Shown: positions 17,450-28,312, counted from the stretch's first letter. The stretch: 39,609 bases of DNA from a bacterium (GCA_020051955.1 JAGVQB010000047.1:1-39609), one strand, 5' to 3'. Notes: generated from the sequence alone by a model not told the origin. Numbers and translations: made by a program.

Positions 17450-20110
17450 TTAGACTTTTGCCTTCGCGTTTTTTTTGTTGCCAACGATGAGCTCTTCACC
17501 TTTGGCTGATATTGAAACGGTTTGTCCTTCTTTGATTTCCCCACCGACAATCTTTAGCGCGAGCGGGTCAAGCAGTAGGGATTGAATTACTCGTTTAAGT
17601 GGCCGCGCTCCATACGAAGGATCGAAACCCTTGTTGGCAAGTAATTCTTTCGCTGATTCCGACACGGATAGCAAGATACCTCTATGGGTCTTGAGACGTT
17701 TTTCGGTTTGTTTCAATTGGAGGTCAACTATCTTTGCGATGTCTTGTTTGCTAAGCGAATGGAAAATAATCGCGTCGTCAATACGGTTAAGGAACTCAGG
17801 ACGGAATTCGTCTTTGAGAAGTTTCATTATCTGGTCGCGCGTTTCAAGCTCGCGGCTAAGCTCTGTATCGCCATCGACAAATCCCATCGAGGCCTTTGTG
17901 TTCCCAGCGTTTAGAATTACGTCTGAACCAAGATTGCTAGTCATGATTATTATCGTGTTTTTGAAATTGACCTTGCGGCCCTTCGCGTCAGTCAAGTGAC
18001 CTTCGTCAAGAATCTGAAGTAGCAGGTTGAAAGTGTCGGGATGCGCTTTTTCTATTTCGTCAAACAGCAGGACCGCGTACGGGCGACGGCGCACGATCTC
18101 TGTCAACTGTCCGCCTTCTTCATATCCGACATAGCCAGGAGGCGATCCAATAATTTTCGCGACAGCGTGTTTTTCCATGTACTCGGACATATCCAAGCGA
18201 ATCAACGAGGCTTCCTCGTTGAACATAAACTCCGCGAGCGCGCGAGCGAGCTCGGTTTTTCCAACGCCTGTTGGACCCAGGAAAATAAATGTTCCGATTG
18301 GCCTGTTTTCCTCACCAATGCCCGCGCGAGATCGGCGCAATGCGTTTGACACCGCTCTTATCGCTTCCTCCTGTCCCACTACGCGCTTTGACAATACATC
18401 TTCCATTAGTGCGAGTTTTTCCATTTCCGACTCTAGCATTTTGGAAACGGGGATACTTGTCCATCTTGAAACAACGTGTGCTATGTCTTCTTCGGAAACT
18501 ACTTCTTTGAGTAGTCCTCGTTCCTTTTGCAAACCAGCGAGTTCTTGACCGGCCGCGCGCAGTCGCTTTTCCGCGTTCGGAGTTTTTCCATAACGAATCT
18601 CCGCCACCTTCTCAAGATCGCCCTTGCGCTCTTCAAGCTCAGCTTGCGCGCGCAGTTTTTCGATCTCTGATTTGATTTCCTGAATCTCCGTGATTTTCTT
18701 TTTTTCGTTTTGCCATCGCCCCTCAAGCGAACCAGTTTTTTCGCGCAGATCCGCTATTTGCCTTTCGATATCCTTAAGCCGATTTTTTGATTCCTTATCT
18801 TCTTCCTTTAGCAAAGCGCGTTGTTCAATTTCAAGTCGCATCAGATCACGCTTCAAAACATCAAGCTCCTCTGGCATTGAGTCAATTTGCATGCGCAAAG
18901 CTGACCCAGCCTCGTCAATTAAATCAACGGCCTTGTCTGGCAAATGGCGATCTGTAATGTAACGCGCTGAAAGTTGCGCCGCGGCAACGATCGCGAGATC
19001 AGAGATGCGCACTCCGTGATGCACCTCATACTTCTCCTTGATTCCGCGCAAGATAGCGATTGTGTCCTCAACGCTTGGTTCATCGATAAGTACTGGTTGA
19101 AATCTTCGCTCTAGCGCTGGGTCCTTCTCGATGTGGCGTTGATATTCCTTCAGTGTAGTCGCGCCGATCGCCCGTAACTTTCCACGAGATAGCGCTGGCT
19201 TGAGCATGTTTGACGCGTCAAGCGATCCGCCTTCAGTGGTTCCAGCACCGACGATTGTGTGAAGCTCGTCAATAAATAAAATAATTTTGCCACCAGAATT
19301 TTCTATTTCCTTTATCACTGCCTTGAGCCGATCTTCAAACTCACCGCGGTATTTTGTGCCAGCCACCATTGATCCCAAATCAAGCGCCATGATTGTTTTA
19401 TCCTTAAGTAATTCAGGAACGTCACCAGCGACTATTCTTTGCGCCAGCCCCTCAACAACAGCCGTTTTACCAACGCCCGCTTCGCCAATAAGTACAGGAT
19501 TATTTTTTGTTCGTCGAGATAAAACCTGCATGAGCCTACGAATTTCCATGTCGCGTCCGATAATTGGATCCAGCTCGCCGTTACGAGCTGACTGAGTTAA
19601 ATCAAAACCATATTTTTGAAGCGCTTGATATCGTCCTTCTGGTTCAGGGGAATCCACGCGCTGATTTCCACGGATATCTTTGAGCGCCGCCATGACTGAT
19701 TCCTCTGTAACATCGTAACCTGACAACAGGCGCGCGATCGCTTTGTTTGTCATCAGACCCAAGAATAAGTGTTCGGTCGAAATATATTCATCCTTGAACA
19801 TTTTTGTTTTTTTGTGTGCCTCGGAAAGCGCCTTTGCCATTTGTTGGCTCATGTAAATCTGCCCAAGATCGTTTGGTGGCATTGCATTTCCATGAGGTAG
19901 TGACTGAAGTATCTGCTCAACCTCACCTCTTAAATCAGCGCGGCGAGGAGAAATTTTATCTATAATCGCCCCGACGATTCCATCTTCCTGCGTAATAAGT
20001 GACATGAGTAAATGAATGGGTTCAAGCGCCTGTTGGCCGAAATCAACAGCTATTCGGTGTGCCATCTGAAGCGCCTCCTGTGACTTGAGTGTAAAATTAT
20101 TTGGCATCAT
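17450..20110 (-). CDS. clpB: ATP-dependent chaperone ClpB
   Basis: Two AAA modules ([37 protein letters not shown]), coiled-coil middle domain; ATG at 20110 or 20107 preferred over the track's TTG at 20122. Confidence 0.95.
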   Translation of the reverse strand: MMPNNFTLKSQEALQMAHRIAVDFGQQALEPIHLLMSLITQEDGIVGAIIDKISPRRADLRGEVEQILQSLPHGNAMPPNDLGQIYMSQQMAKALSEAHKKTKMFKDEYISTEHLFLGLMTNKAIARLLSGYDVTEESVMAALKDIRGNQRVDSPEPEGRYQALQKYGFDLTQSARNGELDPIIGRDMEIRRLMQVLSRRTKNNPVLIGEAGVGKTAVVEGLAQRIVAGDVPELLKDKTIMALDLGSMVAGTKYRGEFEDRLKAVIKEIENSGGKIILFIDELHTIVGAGTTEGGSLDASNMLKPALSRGKLRAIGATTLKEYQRHIEKDPALERRFQPVLIDEPSVEDTIAILRGIKEKYEVHHGVRISDLAIVAAAQLSARYITDRHLPDKAVDLIDEAGSALRMQIDSMPEELDVLKRDLMRLEIEQRALLKEEDKESKNRLKDIERQIADLREKTGSLEGRWQNEKKKITEIQEIKSEIEKLRAQAELEERKGDLEKVAEIRYGKTPNAEKRLRAAGQELAGLQKERGLLKEVVSEEDIAHVVSRWTSIPVSKMLESEMEKLALMEDVLSKRVVGQEEAIRAVSNALRRSRAGIGEENRPIGTFIFLGPTGVGKTELARALAEFMFNEEASLIRLDMSEYMEKHAVAKIIGSPPGYVGYEEGGQLTEIVRRRPYAVLLFDEIEKAHPDTFNLLLQILDEGHLTDAKGRKVNFKNTIIIMTSNLGSDVILNAGNTKASMGFVDGDTELSRELETRDQIMKLLKDEFRPEFLNRIDDAIIFHSLSKQDIAKIVDLQLKQTEKRLKTHRGILLSVSESAKELLANKGFDPSYGARPLKRVIQSLLLDPLALKIVGGEIKEGQTVSISAKGEELIVGNKKNAKAKV

Positions 20111-20140
20111 AACAAAAAACAATGAAAGGCTGTGATATGA

Positions 20141-20167
20141 TTAGCACTCACGAGTATAGAGTGCCAA
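20141..20167. promoter_or_regulatory. CIRCE-type operator (HrcA site)
   Basis: TTAGCACTC-N9-GAGTGCCAA, one base from the canonical TTAGCACTC-N9-GAGTGCTAA. Confidence 0.9.
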
Positions 20168-20181
20168 TCCGCGTCTGTCAA
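20153..20181 (-). promoter_or_regulatory. Sigma70-type promoter for clpB
   Basis: Minus strand TTGACA (20181-20176), 17-bp spacer, TATACT (20158-20153), overlapping the CIRCE element. Confidence 0.85.
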
Positions 20182-20222
20182 CTGGAATTATGTGTATATT
20201 TTGGTATGATAACAGCGAAAAT

Positions 20223-21035
20223 ATGGCGCATGAAATATTTGTAGTACGAATTGATGACATTTCGATTGATGAGTTTGAATCGCGCGTCCGACAGTGGTTG
20301 GATGGGGAAGGCGGCAAAGTTATCTTCACGCCAAACGCAGAGTTTCTTTTGCTGGCAAGCCGAAATGACGCATTTCGTATACTTCTAAATCAGAGCGACC
20401 TTTCGATTCCTGATTCTGTCAGTTTGCGATTTGCTGTCGCCGCTTTGACTGACGGTAGTTTGAAGAATCGGATACCTGGCGTTGATGCGCTAAATAAAAT
20501 TGTAGAGCTGTGCGCGACTAAGAATCAAAGGGTTGTTCTTTTGGGTGGTGAGGACGGTGTTCAGACAAAAGCGGCTGGAGCGTTCAAGACGCAATTTCCT
20601 GCGCTTGCTGTGGTAGGTGTTGATCCAGGAGTAGTTGCTTTCGACGGGACTAAAGTTGAGATTGCCGAATCTGTTGTGTCAAAATTGCGAGAGCTTGCCC
20701 CTGATGTTGTTGCCGTCGCTTTGGGGCAGGGGAGACAGGAGTTCGCAATCGAAAAACTTAAGGCGTTGATTCCAGGAGTAAAGATTTGGATAGGAGTCGG
20801 TGGCGCACTGGATATGATAGCGGGAGGGAAACCAAGGGCGCCAAGATGGATTTGTCATTTTGGTTTTGAGTGGTTTTGGCGTCTGTGCATTGAGCCCTGT
20901 CGTTGGCGGCGCACAGTAAACGCGGCCGTTATCTTTCCACTTATCGTAATCAGAGATACACTGAAGTCGCGTTGTTTTGTGCGCGCGGCAGTGCGCGTTG
21001 CTAAGGAAATATTTTTGCAGATCAAAGGTCTATGA
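20223..21035 (+). CDS. WecG/TagA/CpsF family glycosyltransferase
   Basis: FTPNAEFLLLASRNDAFR, IPDSVSLRFA, ALGQGRQEFAIEK, IGVGGALDMIAGGKPRAPRW; start at MAHEIF preferred over upstream M at 20190. Confidence 0.88.
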   Translation: MAHEIFVVRIDDISIDEFESRVRQWLDGEGGKVIFTPNAEFLLLASRNDAFRILLNQSDLSIPDSVSLRFAVAALTDGSLKNRIPGVDALNKIVELCATKNQRVVLLGGEDGVQTKAAGAFKTQFPALAVVGVDPGVVAFDGTKVEIAESVVSKLRELAPDVVAVALGQGRQEFAIEKLKALIPGVKIWIGVGGALDMIAGGKPRAPRWICHFGFEWFWRLCIEPCRWRRTVNAAVIFPLIVIRDTLKSRCFVRAAVRVAKEIFLQIKGL

Positions 21036-22450
21036 CAGTTAAAACACGTTTTGCGCCATCACCTACAGGTTATTTACATATCGGAGGACTTCGAACTGCT
21101 CTTTATAATTATTTATTTGCAAAAAAACACAGTGGTACTTTTTTGTTGCGAATAGAGGATACTGATCAGACAAGGTATGTAGAAGGGGCGGTCGAGTCGC
21201 TTATTGAGACGCTAAAGAGGATGGGGCTGACTTATCAAGAGGGTCCATTTTTGCAGTCCCAGCGGCTTGAAATTTATCATAAATACGCAGACCAACTTTT
21301 GAGTGCTGGACACGCGTATCGATGTTTTTGTTCGAAAGAACGTCTTGAGGAATTACGCAAACAGCAAGAGGCGATGAAGCTTTCGACTAAATATGATCGC
21401 CGCTGTTTAAATCTTACTAAGGAGGAGGTCGAAGACAAAATCAAGAATGGTGAAAGCTCTGTTATCCGTTTACGAATTCCAGACGGTGAGACGACCTTCG
21501 ATGATGCGATTCGCGGCACAATTACAATTCCAAATTCTGAGATTGACGATCAGGTTCTTATCAAAACAGATGGATTCCCAACTTATCATCTTGCTGTGGT
21601 CGTTGATGATCACCTAATGGGCATCACGCACATTATTCGCGGTGAAGAATGGATTTCCGCGGTTCCAAAACACGTCATCATGTATCAAGCGTTTGGTTTT
21701 GAGATGCCAATATTCGCGCATCTTCCACACGTGCTCAACCCTGACAGATCCAAGCTCTCCAAACGCCAGGGTGACGTTGCAGTTGAAGATTATCTTAACA
21801 AAGGGTATCTACCAGAGGCGCTAAATAATTACGTCGCGCTCTTGGGGTTTAATCCGTCAGGGGATCGTGAGATTTACACAATCGAGGAACTCGTCGAGGC
21901 TTTTGATCTGTCTCGTGTAAACAAAAGTGGAGCGATCTTCGACGTCGCGAAGCTCAATTGGATGAACGCGTACTACATTCGAAATATCGACATCAACGTG
22001 CTTCTGGAACTCGTCAAGCCTTTTTTGGGTGACATGGTTATCAAAACAGAGACGCTTGAGAAGGTATTGATGGTTGAACGCTCAAGAGCTACGACGCTTG
22101 CCGATTTCGCGCCGTTGGCGCGGATGTATACAACACAACAAAGTTATAATCCCGAGGCACTGATATGGAAAAAAGCAGATAAAGCAGACGCGTCTAAACA
22201 ACTCGAAGGAGTAATCACGTTTATTCAAAATCTTGAGCTTTCTATTTTTGATGACAGCGCGTTGCTAGAAAGCAGAATAAAAGAGTATATTGAAAAGGGA
22301 AATCTTCAAACAGGAAACGTCTTGTGGCCAATGCGAGTGGCTCTTTCTGGATCAGAGCAATCAGCAAGCCCATTTGAGATAGCGTGGGTTTTGGGAAAAG
22401 AAGAAACGCTGTTAAGACTTAGAAACGCAGTCGAAAAATTAAACACATGA
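21032..22450 (+). CDS. gltX: Glutamyl-tRNA synthetase
   Basis: RFAPSPTGYLHIGGLRTALYN, DRSKLSKRQGDVAVEDY. Confidence 0.95.
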   Translation: MTVKTRFAPSPTGYLHIGGLRTALYNYLFAKKHSGTFLLRIEDTDQTRYVEGAVESLIETLKRMGLTYQEGPFLQSQRLEIYHKYADQLLSAGHAYRCFCSKERLEELRKQQEAMKLSTKYDRRCLNLTKEEVEDKIKNGESSVIRLRIPDGETTFDDAIRGTITIPNSEIDDQVLIKTDGFPTYHLAVVVDDHLMGITHIIRGEEWISAVPKHVIMYQAFGFEMPIFAHLPHVLNPDRSKLSKRQGDVAVEDYLNKGYLPEALNNYVALLGFNPSGDREIYTIEELVEAFDLSRVNKSGAIFDVAKLNWMNAYYIRNIDINVLLELVKPFLGDMVIKTETLEKVLMVERSRATTLADFAPLARMYTTQQSYNPEALIWKKADKADASKQLEGVITFIQNLELSIFDDSALLESRIKEYIEKGNLQTGNVLWPMRVALSGSEQSASPFEIAWVLGKEETLLRLRNAVEKLNT

Positions 22451-23661
22451 GTAGGACATCCTTCAATAATTCGGCGTTGTTAGTTCTGATTTTGTGCGTC
22501 TCGCTTGGCGCCAATGTGTTAAATGTGGCGCAAGCGCAAGACGCTGACACTTCTACTGATATAGAAGTCTTGAATTTGAAGGTTAAAGAAAAACAGAGCG
22601 CGATTGATCAATTGAATCGACAGATAGAGATTTATCAAACGAAGATAGATCAAGCGCAGTCAAAAGAGGCGAGTTTGAAGAATGAAGTAGAACTTTTATC
22701 AAATCGGATTGCTAAAACAGAATTGGATATTGAATCGGTTGAAGCATCAATCGACCTTGCTAATTCGGAGCTTGTAGTGATTGAGCGCGAAATTCAATCG
22801 GTTCAGGTTGAACTCGAAAAAAACAGAAAATTGATAGCAGATGTTTTGCGGGAAATACAGTCTCAAGATAACCGATTGCCACTTCTGTTGATGTTTGGAA
22901 CGGATTCATTGTCGGAATTATTTGACACGTTACAACAGCTTGAAAATGTATCGTCTGATTTAAAAGGCGCGGTCGAAAACGCAAGATCCACGGAAGCGAG
23001 ACTTGTTGAACGCAGAACATCCGCGGATGTAAAACATGGACAGTTGTTATCACTTGAGACATCACTAAAACGTGAGCGTCTATCTCTTGATGACGAGGTT
23101 GGGGCAAAGGAGATTCTGATTGCCGCTACAAGTGATTCTGAAGCGCGGTTTAAACAGCTGATGGTTGAACTGAAAGAAGAACAGGATTACATTGATTATC
23201 AAGTTTCATTATTGCAAGAAGAAATTGAAGGCAAACTTAACGCTGGCGATTTGGTGGGGGATAGCTCTGTACTTTCGTGGCCGATTGATCCACGGGTTAA
23301 AGGCATATCGGCATATTTTCATGATCCAACTTATCCATTTAGACACTTATTTGAGCACTCGGGGATTGATCTACCGTCTCCAACAGGCACTTCGGTTGGC
23401 TGTGCCGCGCCTGGATATGTTGCTTGGACAAAAAAAGGACAGATGTATGGAAATTACGTGATGGTCATTCACGCAAACGGAATTGCGACGCTTTACGCTC
23501 ACTTGTCGCGGATAGATGTCATCGCGGATCAATTCGTCGCAAGAGGGGACACAATAGGCGCGGTGGGTAGTACTGGATTTTCTACTGGTCCGCACTTGCA
23601 CTTTGAGGTTCGCTTAAACGGTATTCCATCCGATCCATTCAGCCACCTTATTGGATTGTAA
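22447..23661 (+). CDS. Coiled-coil murein hydrolase activator-like M23 peptidase
   Basis: 404 aa; signal peptide, long coiled coil, C-terminal HSGIDLPSPTGTSV...GSTGFSTGPHLHFEVR. Confidence 0.9.
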   Translation: MSRTSFNNSALLVLILCVSLGANVLNVAQAQDADTSTDIEVLNLKVKEKQSAIDQLNRQIEIYQTKIDQAQSKEASLKNEVELLSNRIAKTELDIESVEASIDLANSELVVIEREIQSVQVELEKNRKLIADVLREIQSQDNRLPLLLMFGTDSLSELFDTLQQLENVSSDLKGAVENARSTEARLVERRTSADVKHGQLLSLETSLKRERLSLDDEVGAKEILIAATSDSEARFKQLMVELKEEQDYIDYQVSLLQEEIEGKLNAGDLVGDSSVLSWPIDPRVKGISAYFHDPTYPFRHLFEHSGIDLPSPTGTSVGCAAPGYVAWTKKGQMYGNYVMVIHANGIATLYAHLSRIDVIADQFVARGDTIGAVGSTGFSTGPHLHFEVRLNGIPSDPFSHLIGL

Positions 23662-23667
23662 AAAAAT

Positions 23668-23871
23668 ATGGTTCTAGAATTTGTTTTAAAATTTCTTGGC
23701 TGGGCGTTTGTGCTTGTCCCAACAATAATTTTTTTTGGAGTCAGCTTCATGATGATAAAAGGGGCAGGGGAGGATGACACGATGATTAAGACCCTCACGC
23801 TTATTGGGCTTTCAGTTTTTTTGATTGGCGCCGTCACCCTGGCTCTAGTTTACACGACAAAGTTGCTTTAG
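23668..23871 (+). CDS. Small two-TM membrane protein
   Basis: 67 aa with two hydrophobic segments; immediately downstream of the M23 gene on the same strand. Confidence 0.5.
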   Translation: MVLEFVLKFLGWAFVLVPTIIFFGVSFMMIKGAGEDDTMIKTLTLIGLSVFLIGAVTLALVYTTKLL

Positions 23872-24014
23872 TGAGAAGTATTCACAAAAGTTATGGGTGA
23901 TAGGTTTGTGAATAGGGAAGAGGAGGAAAACAAACTTAAGGAAGGGTGAGAAGGCGTCGCACAATATACCTTCTACGTAACTAGAGGACACGGCTAGGAA
24001 AGAAAGAGAGGTCT

Positions 24015-24857
24015 TCATTTATAATAAATCTGCTCACCGAAGCGTAGGTCAACGTACTCAATGGAGGCTGGATCAATTAATTTCTGATCAAGAAGGGTCT
24101 TTAAATGCGCTACCTGCGTTTCTATATCTCCGGATGCGTCAAAATACACTTCATAACCATTTGAGGTCACAAGGCTCATCCATTTACCAGCAACGCGATT
24201 TATATTGGTCTGTGTAAAGGTAATGCCTAACTCCCCTATTTGTTTATGGAAATTTGAGATATCCAGAATTTCTTCTTTTGTAAGAACATTCGATCCTATA
24301 TTTATCTCACTCTCATTTAAATCAACGAATAGCAGTAGTGAACTTTCGTTTAATGATGAGGGCGACATTTCTCGCACTATTAGACCATCAAGATCAACCA
24401 CGTAGGTTTTAGATCCTGATCTCCACAAATAGTTTGATGTTCGCTCTTCAATTTTGATCTTTATCCCCTTGTCATAGTTATCAATCTCCACATTAGCAAG
24501 GCTTAAATTTTTCGTCAGTTGGATATTGAGTTCATCCTTGTTAAATAAAAACATGTTTGACTTGTGAAAGAAAAGTAATGAACGAGAATCAAGATATGCA
24601 TTCACCTGTGACTCGAAATCAATCTTTGATGTTTGCCTAAGACCAAAGACAGATACGGTTTCAATTTGAAATGCCTGGTGAGAAAAAAGAAAACATAAGC
24701 CCACCACGACTAACGCTGGAGTACATATGGCAACAACTATAGTTTTCCATGGCCAAAAATGTTTTTCATGCGAAAAATACGGGTTGTGGTATTTACCACG
24801 CTGGTATCTGTCACGGTTTGATTTTTTTAGGGAATTCATTTTGAACACACTAAACAA
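24015..24857 (-). CDS. ftsQ: FtsQ/DivIB-like POTRA-domain cell division protein
   Basis: 280 aa; single N-terminal TM then FQIETVSVFGLRQTSKIDFES, KIEERTSNYLWR, VVDLDGLIV. Confidence 0.7.
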   Translation of the reverse strand: MFSVFKMNSLKKSNRDRYQRGKYHNPYFSHEKHFWPWKTIVVAICTPALVVVGLCFLFSHQAFQIETVSVFGLRQTSKIDFESQVNAYLDSRSLLFFHKSNMFLFNKDELNIQLTKNLSLANVEIDNYDKGIKIKIEERTSNYLWRSGSKTYVVDLDGLIVREMSPSSLNESSLLLFVDLNESEINIGSNVLTKEEILDISNFHKQIGELGITFTQTNINRVAGKWMSLVTSNGYEVYFDASGDIETQVAHLKTLLDQKLIDPASIEYVDLRFGEQIYYK

Positions 24858-25989
24858 TGATTCTAGGAAGCCCGCGATTAATTTGCGCTATCACCTCATA
24901 ATTAACTGTAGAAGATTTTTGGGCGATGTCTTCAGCTGAAATTCGATGTCGTCCGTCCGTACCCAAGAGTATTACTTCGTCTTCTTTTGCAACCGAAGGC
25001 ACATCAGAAACATCAACCATCATCATATTCATACACACCCTTCCAATGATTTTGCATCGCTGCCCACGTAATAGAACCTCACCAATTGATGATAAAGACC
25101 TTCTGTAACCGTCAAAATAACCAACCGGCAATACAGCGATCCTCCCACTTCGTTTTATTTTTTCAGTAAGACCATAACCCACAGGCGTTCCCATTGATAC
25201 GTTTTTAATTTGCGCGACAATTGTCTTCCATGTCATGACTGGGACGAGATCAAGATTCATGTTTAGTTTGCGTGCGGTATTTTGTACTGATTCAGATGGC
25301 CATAAACCGTACATTGAAATCCCGGCACGGACCAATGTCTGATGTGTTTGTGGATAAAGGATTATCGCGGCTGAACACGCGCAATGTCTGTACGTTGGCA
25401 CAAGCCCATAAGAAGCAAGGGTTTCTGCCCCTTGACCAAGTAATGTGAATTGTTGCGCGGCAAAATCAGAGGTATCGGCATCCTCGATATTCGCGAAGTG
25501 TGTTGAAAGACCCTCAAGCTTTACATAAGGGGATCGCAAAAATTGTTGCGCTAAATCAGGTAGATCATCTAATGAAGCCCCCTGGCGTTGAGTGCCTGTT
25601 TCGATTTTTAGATGTACGTTAATTGTTTTTGCTAGTTCGCTCCCAACCTTCTGCGCCCACTCAATCCCCTCTTTATCATATAGGGTCAAATGGATTCCCG
25701 CGTTGATCGCTTCCTTAAATCGATCAAACATCGTGTATCCCAGGACAATAATGAGAGCCGATGGAAAAATCTCCTGTAGATAAAGCGCATCATCAATATC
25801 GTCCACCGCGTACGCGTCTACCCCGGCACGGTTAGCAATTGTAACCACCTCCTTCAAGCCATGCCCATAAGCGTTTGCTTTTACAACAGCACAAAAACGC
25901 GCGCGCGGTTCAAGAATGGCACGCATTGATTCGATGTTATGAACGAGAGCTCGTTCACTAATCTCAATCCATGTTCGACAACGCTTCAT
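24850..25989 (-). CDS. alr: Alanine racemase
   Basis: AVVKANAYGHG PLP motif; GISMYGLWPS, RVCMNMMMVDVSDV. Confidence 0.94.
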   Translation of the reverse strand: MKRCRTWIEISERALVHNIESMRAILEPRARFCAVVKANAYGHGLKEVVTIANRAGVDAYAVDDIDDALYLQEIFPSALIIVLGYTMFDRFKEAINAGIHLTLYDKEGIEWAQKVGSELAKTINVHLKIETGTQRQGASLDDLPDLAQQFLRSPYVKLEGLSTHFANIEDADTSDFAAQQFTLLGQGAETLASYGLVPTYRHCACSAAIILYPQTHQTLVRAGISMYGLWPSESVQNTARKLNMNLDLVPVMTWKTIVAQIKNVSMGTPVGYGLTEKIKRSGRIAVLPVGYFDGYRRSLSSIGEVLLRGQRCKIIGRVCMNMMMVDVSDVPSVAKEDEVILLGTDGRHRISAEDIAQKSSTVNYEVIAQINRGLPRIIV

Positions 25990-26398
25990 GAAAAAATGTA
26001 TTTACAATATTTTTGTTAGCTTCGAGTATATCCATTTTAAGTAACTCGCGTTTCGTAACCCATTTGTGTTGATAAGCTTTTGTCTCTTCCAATTTGGTCA
26101 ACCCCTCCCCTACCAACGAATGGAAACAGTGGATGTGTACTCGCAGAATGTGATCATCAAGATGCCAATCGTGAGTGTGGATTCCAAAGAAGCGAGATTG
26201 TAAAGCCATTATGCCTATTTCCTCGACGATTTCCCTATTTATAGCGGTATTAGGATCCTCCCCTATTTTGAACTTCCCTCCGGGGAATTCCCACTTTTTA
26301 TCAAACAAAGGATTATTATCTCGTCGTTGAATCAACAAAAAACGGTCCTCACGTTCGCAGATGCTTACCACAATGTCGAGTTCTTTAATTGGCATCAT
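25964..26398 (-). CDS. NUDIX hydrolase
   Basis: EFPGGKFKIGEDPNTAINREIVEEIGI Nudix box. Confidence 0.92.
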   Translation of the reverse strand: MMPIKELDIVVSICEREDRFLLIQRRDNNPLFDKKWEFPGGKFKIGEDPNTAINREIVEEIGIMALQSRFFGIHTHDWHLDDHILRVHIHCFHSLVGEGLTKLEETKAYQHKWVTKRELLKMDILEANKNIVNTFFHEALSNMD

Positions 26399-26762
26399 AT
26401 TTTCTCGCGCGCACGAGTTTTACATTGCGATTGTTTTTGAGAAGCCAACTTTGAAGCGCGTTAAATAAACAATCCTGATCGTGACCGATTAGGATGATGT
26501 CTGGACGGACAGAATCGATTATTTCAAATGACCCAAGCTCGACATCACACAAACGAGCATCGTAAACACCAGGGTATCCCAAAACAGAACTCAACCGTTG
26601 TTGCTCTGGAAAACGCGGTACCTTATTTTTCAATACTATGACATGAGCATCTCTCGCGACGCCAACCACAACCTCCGCGCCTAACGCTTTGGCTTGATCC
26701 AAAAACGATTCGTGTCCTTTGTGAAGTCCGTCGAACGTGCCAAATACCAAAGCTTTTGTCAT
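26385..26762 (-). CDS. Cytidylyltransferase-fold nucleotidyltransferase
   Basis: VFGTFDGLHKGHESFLDQAK nucleotide-binding motif. Confidence 0.85.
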   Translation of the reverse strand: MTKALVFGTFDGLHKGHESFLDQAKALGAEVVVGVARDAHVIVLKNKVPRFPEQQRLSSVLGYPGVYDARLCDVELGSFEIIDSVRPDIILIGHDQDCLFNALQSWLLKNNRNVKLVRARKYDAN

Positions 26763-28240
26763 ACCACTCCCCTATCAGGCCGCAGTGTTGGGAATAAAAT
26801 GACCTCTTTTATATTGTTTGATCCTGTTAAAAGCATAACCATCCGATCAATCCCAATTCCAATTCCGCAAGCAGGGGGCATCCCGTGTTTGATTGCTTCC
26901 AAATAATCATCATCAGTCTGGTGAGCTTCTGCAAAGCCTGCTTTTTCTCGTTGTTTTTCTACGACAAATCTCTTCTCGAGGTCGACAGGATCATTTAGCT
27001 CGGAATAATTATTTCCGATCTCGCTACCAAGGGCAAAAGCCTCAAACCGCTCGACGAAACGCGCGTCATCCACGCACCGTTTTGCCAGAGGAGAAACTTC
27101 GACTGGGTAATCGTAAATAATTGTTGGTTGGATCAGTTTTTCTTCGACGAGGTTCTCAAAAGCTAGCGCCATGAGTTCTCCGATGGTTTGTATTCGTTCG
27201 ATGTCTTCTTTAATACCCTTAGAAAGTTTTAGCATTGTCTTCTTAGCAGTATCCAAGTCATTCCAGGTTGATGTTGGTACCCCACCTATCTGTTCGACAG
27301 CCTCAATAAGACGTAACCGTTTCCATGGTCTTTGAAGTTCAATCAAAACGTCATCGCTTTTTACTTTCGTCGTTCCAATCGCGTTGATCGCCGCCTGCTC
27401 GAAAATTTCTTCAAAGATCGCCATTCCATATTCATAATTCTCGTAAGCGATCTGTGCCTCCAGCATCGTAAACTCTGGATTGTGGTCGTGATCGATCCCC
27501 TCGTTTCGAAAAACTTTCGTAATCTCATAAACTTTCTCAAAACCACCAACAAGAAGACGCTTCAAATACATCTCATCTGATATGCGCAAATAAAAATCAG
27601 CGTCCAGTGCGTTGTGATGCGTGATGAACGGTCGCGCAAAACCACCACCGTACACAGGTTGTAGTGTTGGTGTCTCGACCTCGAGGAACCCGCGCGAGTC
27701 TAATAACTGGCGAATGGCAGTGATTATTTTTGTGCGCGTTTTTAGTCGTGAACGCACCTCGTCGTTCATGATTAGATCAAGATACCTTTTGCGGAAACGC
27801 GTTTCGATGTCACTGATGCCGTGCCATTTTTCTGGTAGAGGTAAGGTTGACTTGGTAAGAAGCACAAAAGTTTTTACCTCCAAAGATTTTTCTCCCTTCT
27901 GTGTTGTAAAAGACGTGCCAGTAACCTCAACGAAATCTCCAACATCCATTGTCTTGTGGAAAAACTCGTATCGGTCGTCGCCTAGTTCGTTTTTCCGAAG
28001 AGCAATCTGCACAAATCCTGATTCATCAAACAATTGCGCGAATGTTAAACCGCCGTGCTTGCGCACAAGTTTCAGCCTTCCAAGAAGAGTTACTACATCC
28101 TTGCGCGCGCAGATACCATCAAAACCATCGACGAATTCTTTGATCATGTGTGATCGCGTGCCCTTCGATGGATATGGATTAATTCCAGCGTCTCGTATCG
28201 CGCAAAGCCTCGCGAGACGGTCGTTTTCTTCTTGAATCAT
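26759..28240 (-). CDS. lysS: Lysyl-tRNA synthetase (class II)
   Basis: RFRKRYLDLIMN, FRNEGIDHDHNPEFTMLE, GIGIGIDRMVMLLTGS. Confidence 0.96.
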   Translation of the reverse strand: MIQEENDRLARLCAIRDAGINPYPSKGTRSHMIKEFVDGFDGICARKDVVTLLGRLKLVRKHGGLTFAQLFDESGFVQIALRKNELGDDRYEFFHKTMDVGDFVEVTGTSFTTQKGEKSLEVKTFVLLTKSTLPLPEKWHGISDIETRFRKRYLDLIMNDEVRSRLKTRTKIITAIRQLLDSRGFLEVETPTLQPVYGGGFARPFITHHNALDADFYLRISDEMYLKRLLVGGFEKVYEITKVFRNEGIDHDHNPEFTMLEAQIAYENYEYGMAIFEEIFEQAAINAIGTTKVKSDDVLIELQRPWKRLRLIEAVEQIGGVPTSTWNDLDTAKKTMLKLSKGIKEDIERIQTIGELMALAFENLVEEKLIQPTIIYDYPVEVSPLAKRCVDDARFVERFEAFALGSEIGNNYSELNDPVDLEKRFVVEKQREKAGFAEAHQTDDDYLEAIKHGMPPACGIGIGIDRMVMLLTGSNNIKEVILFPTLRPDRGVV

Positions 28241-28312
28241 ATGTTTTGATCTGAGTAAAAAGTAGCAAAAGATAAAGCAATTTTAGCTGGTTTATCTCGT
28301 TGTTGTCAAAAA

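Noticed and set aside
17481-17505. T/A-rich stretch at the clpB 3' end considered as a terminator
   Set aside because: It is inside the clpB coding sequence (C-terminal lysine-rich tail region) and I found no convincing stem.
23915-24014. Possible tRNA or ncRNA in the gap between the small membrane protein and ftsQ
   Set aside because: No cloverleaf or conserved tRNA boxes recognisable by eye; only a weak AGAAGG/CCTTCT pairing. Would need tRNAscan-SE/Rfam.
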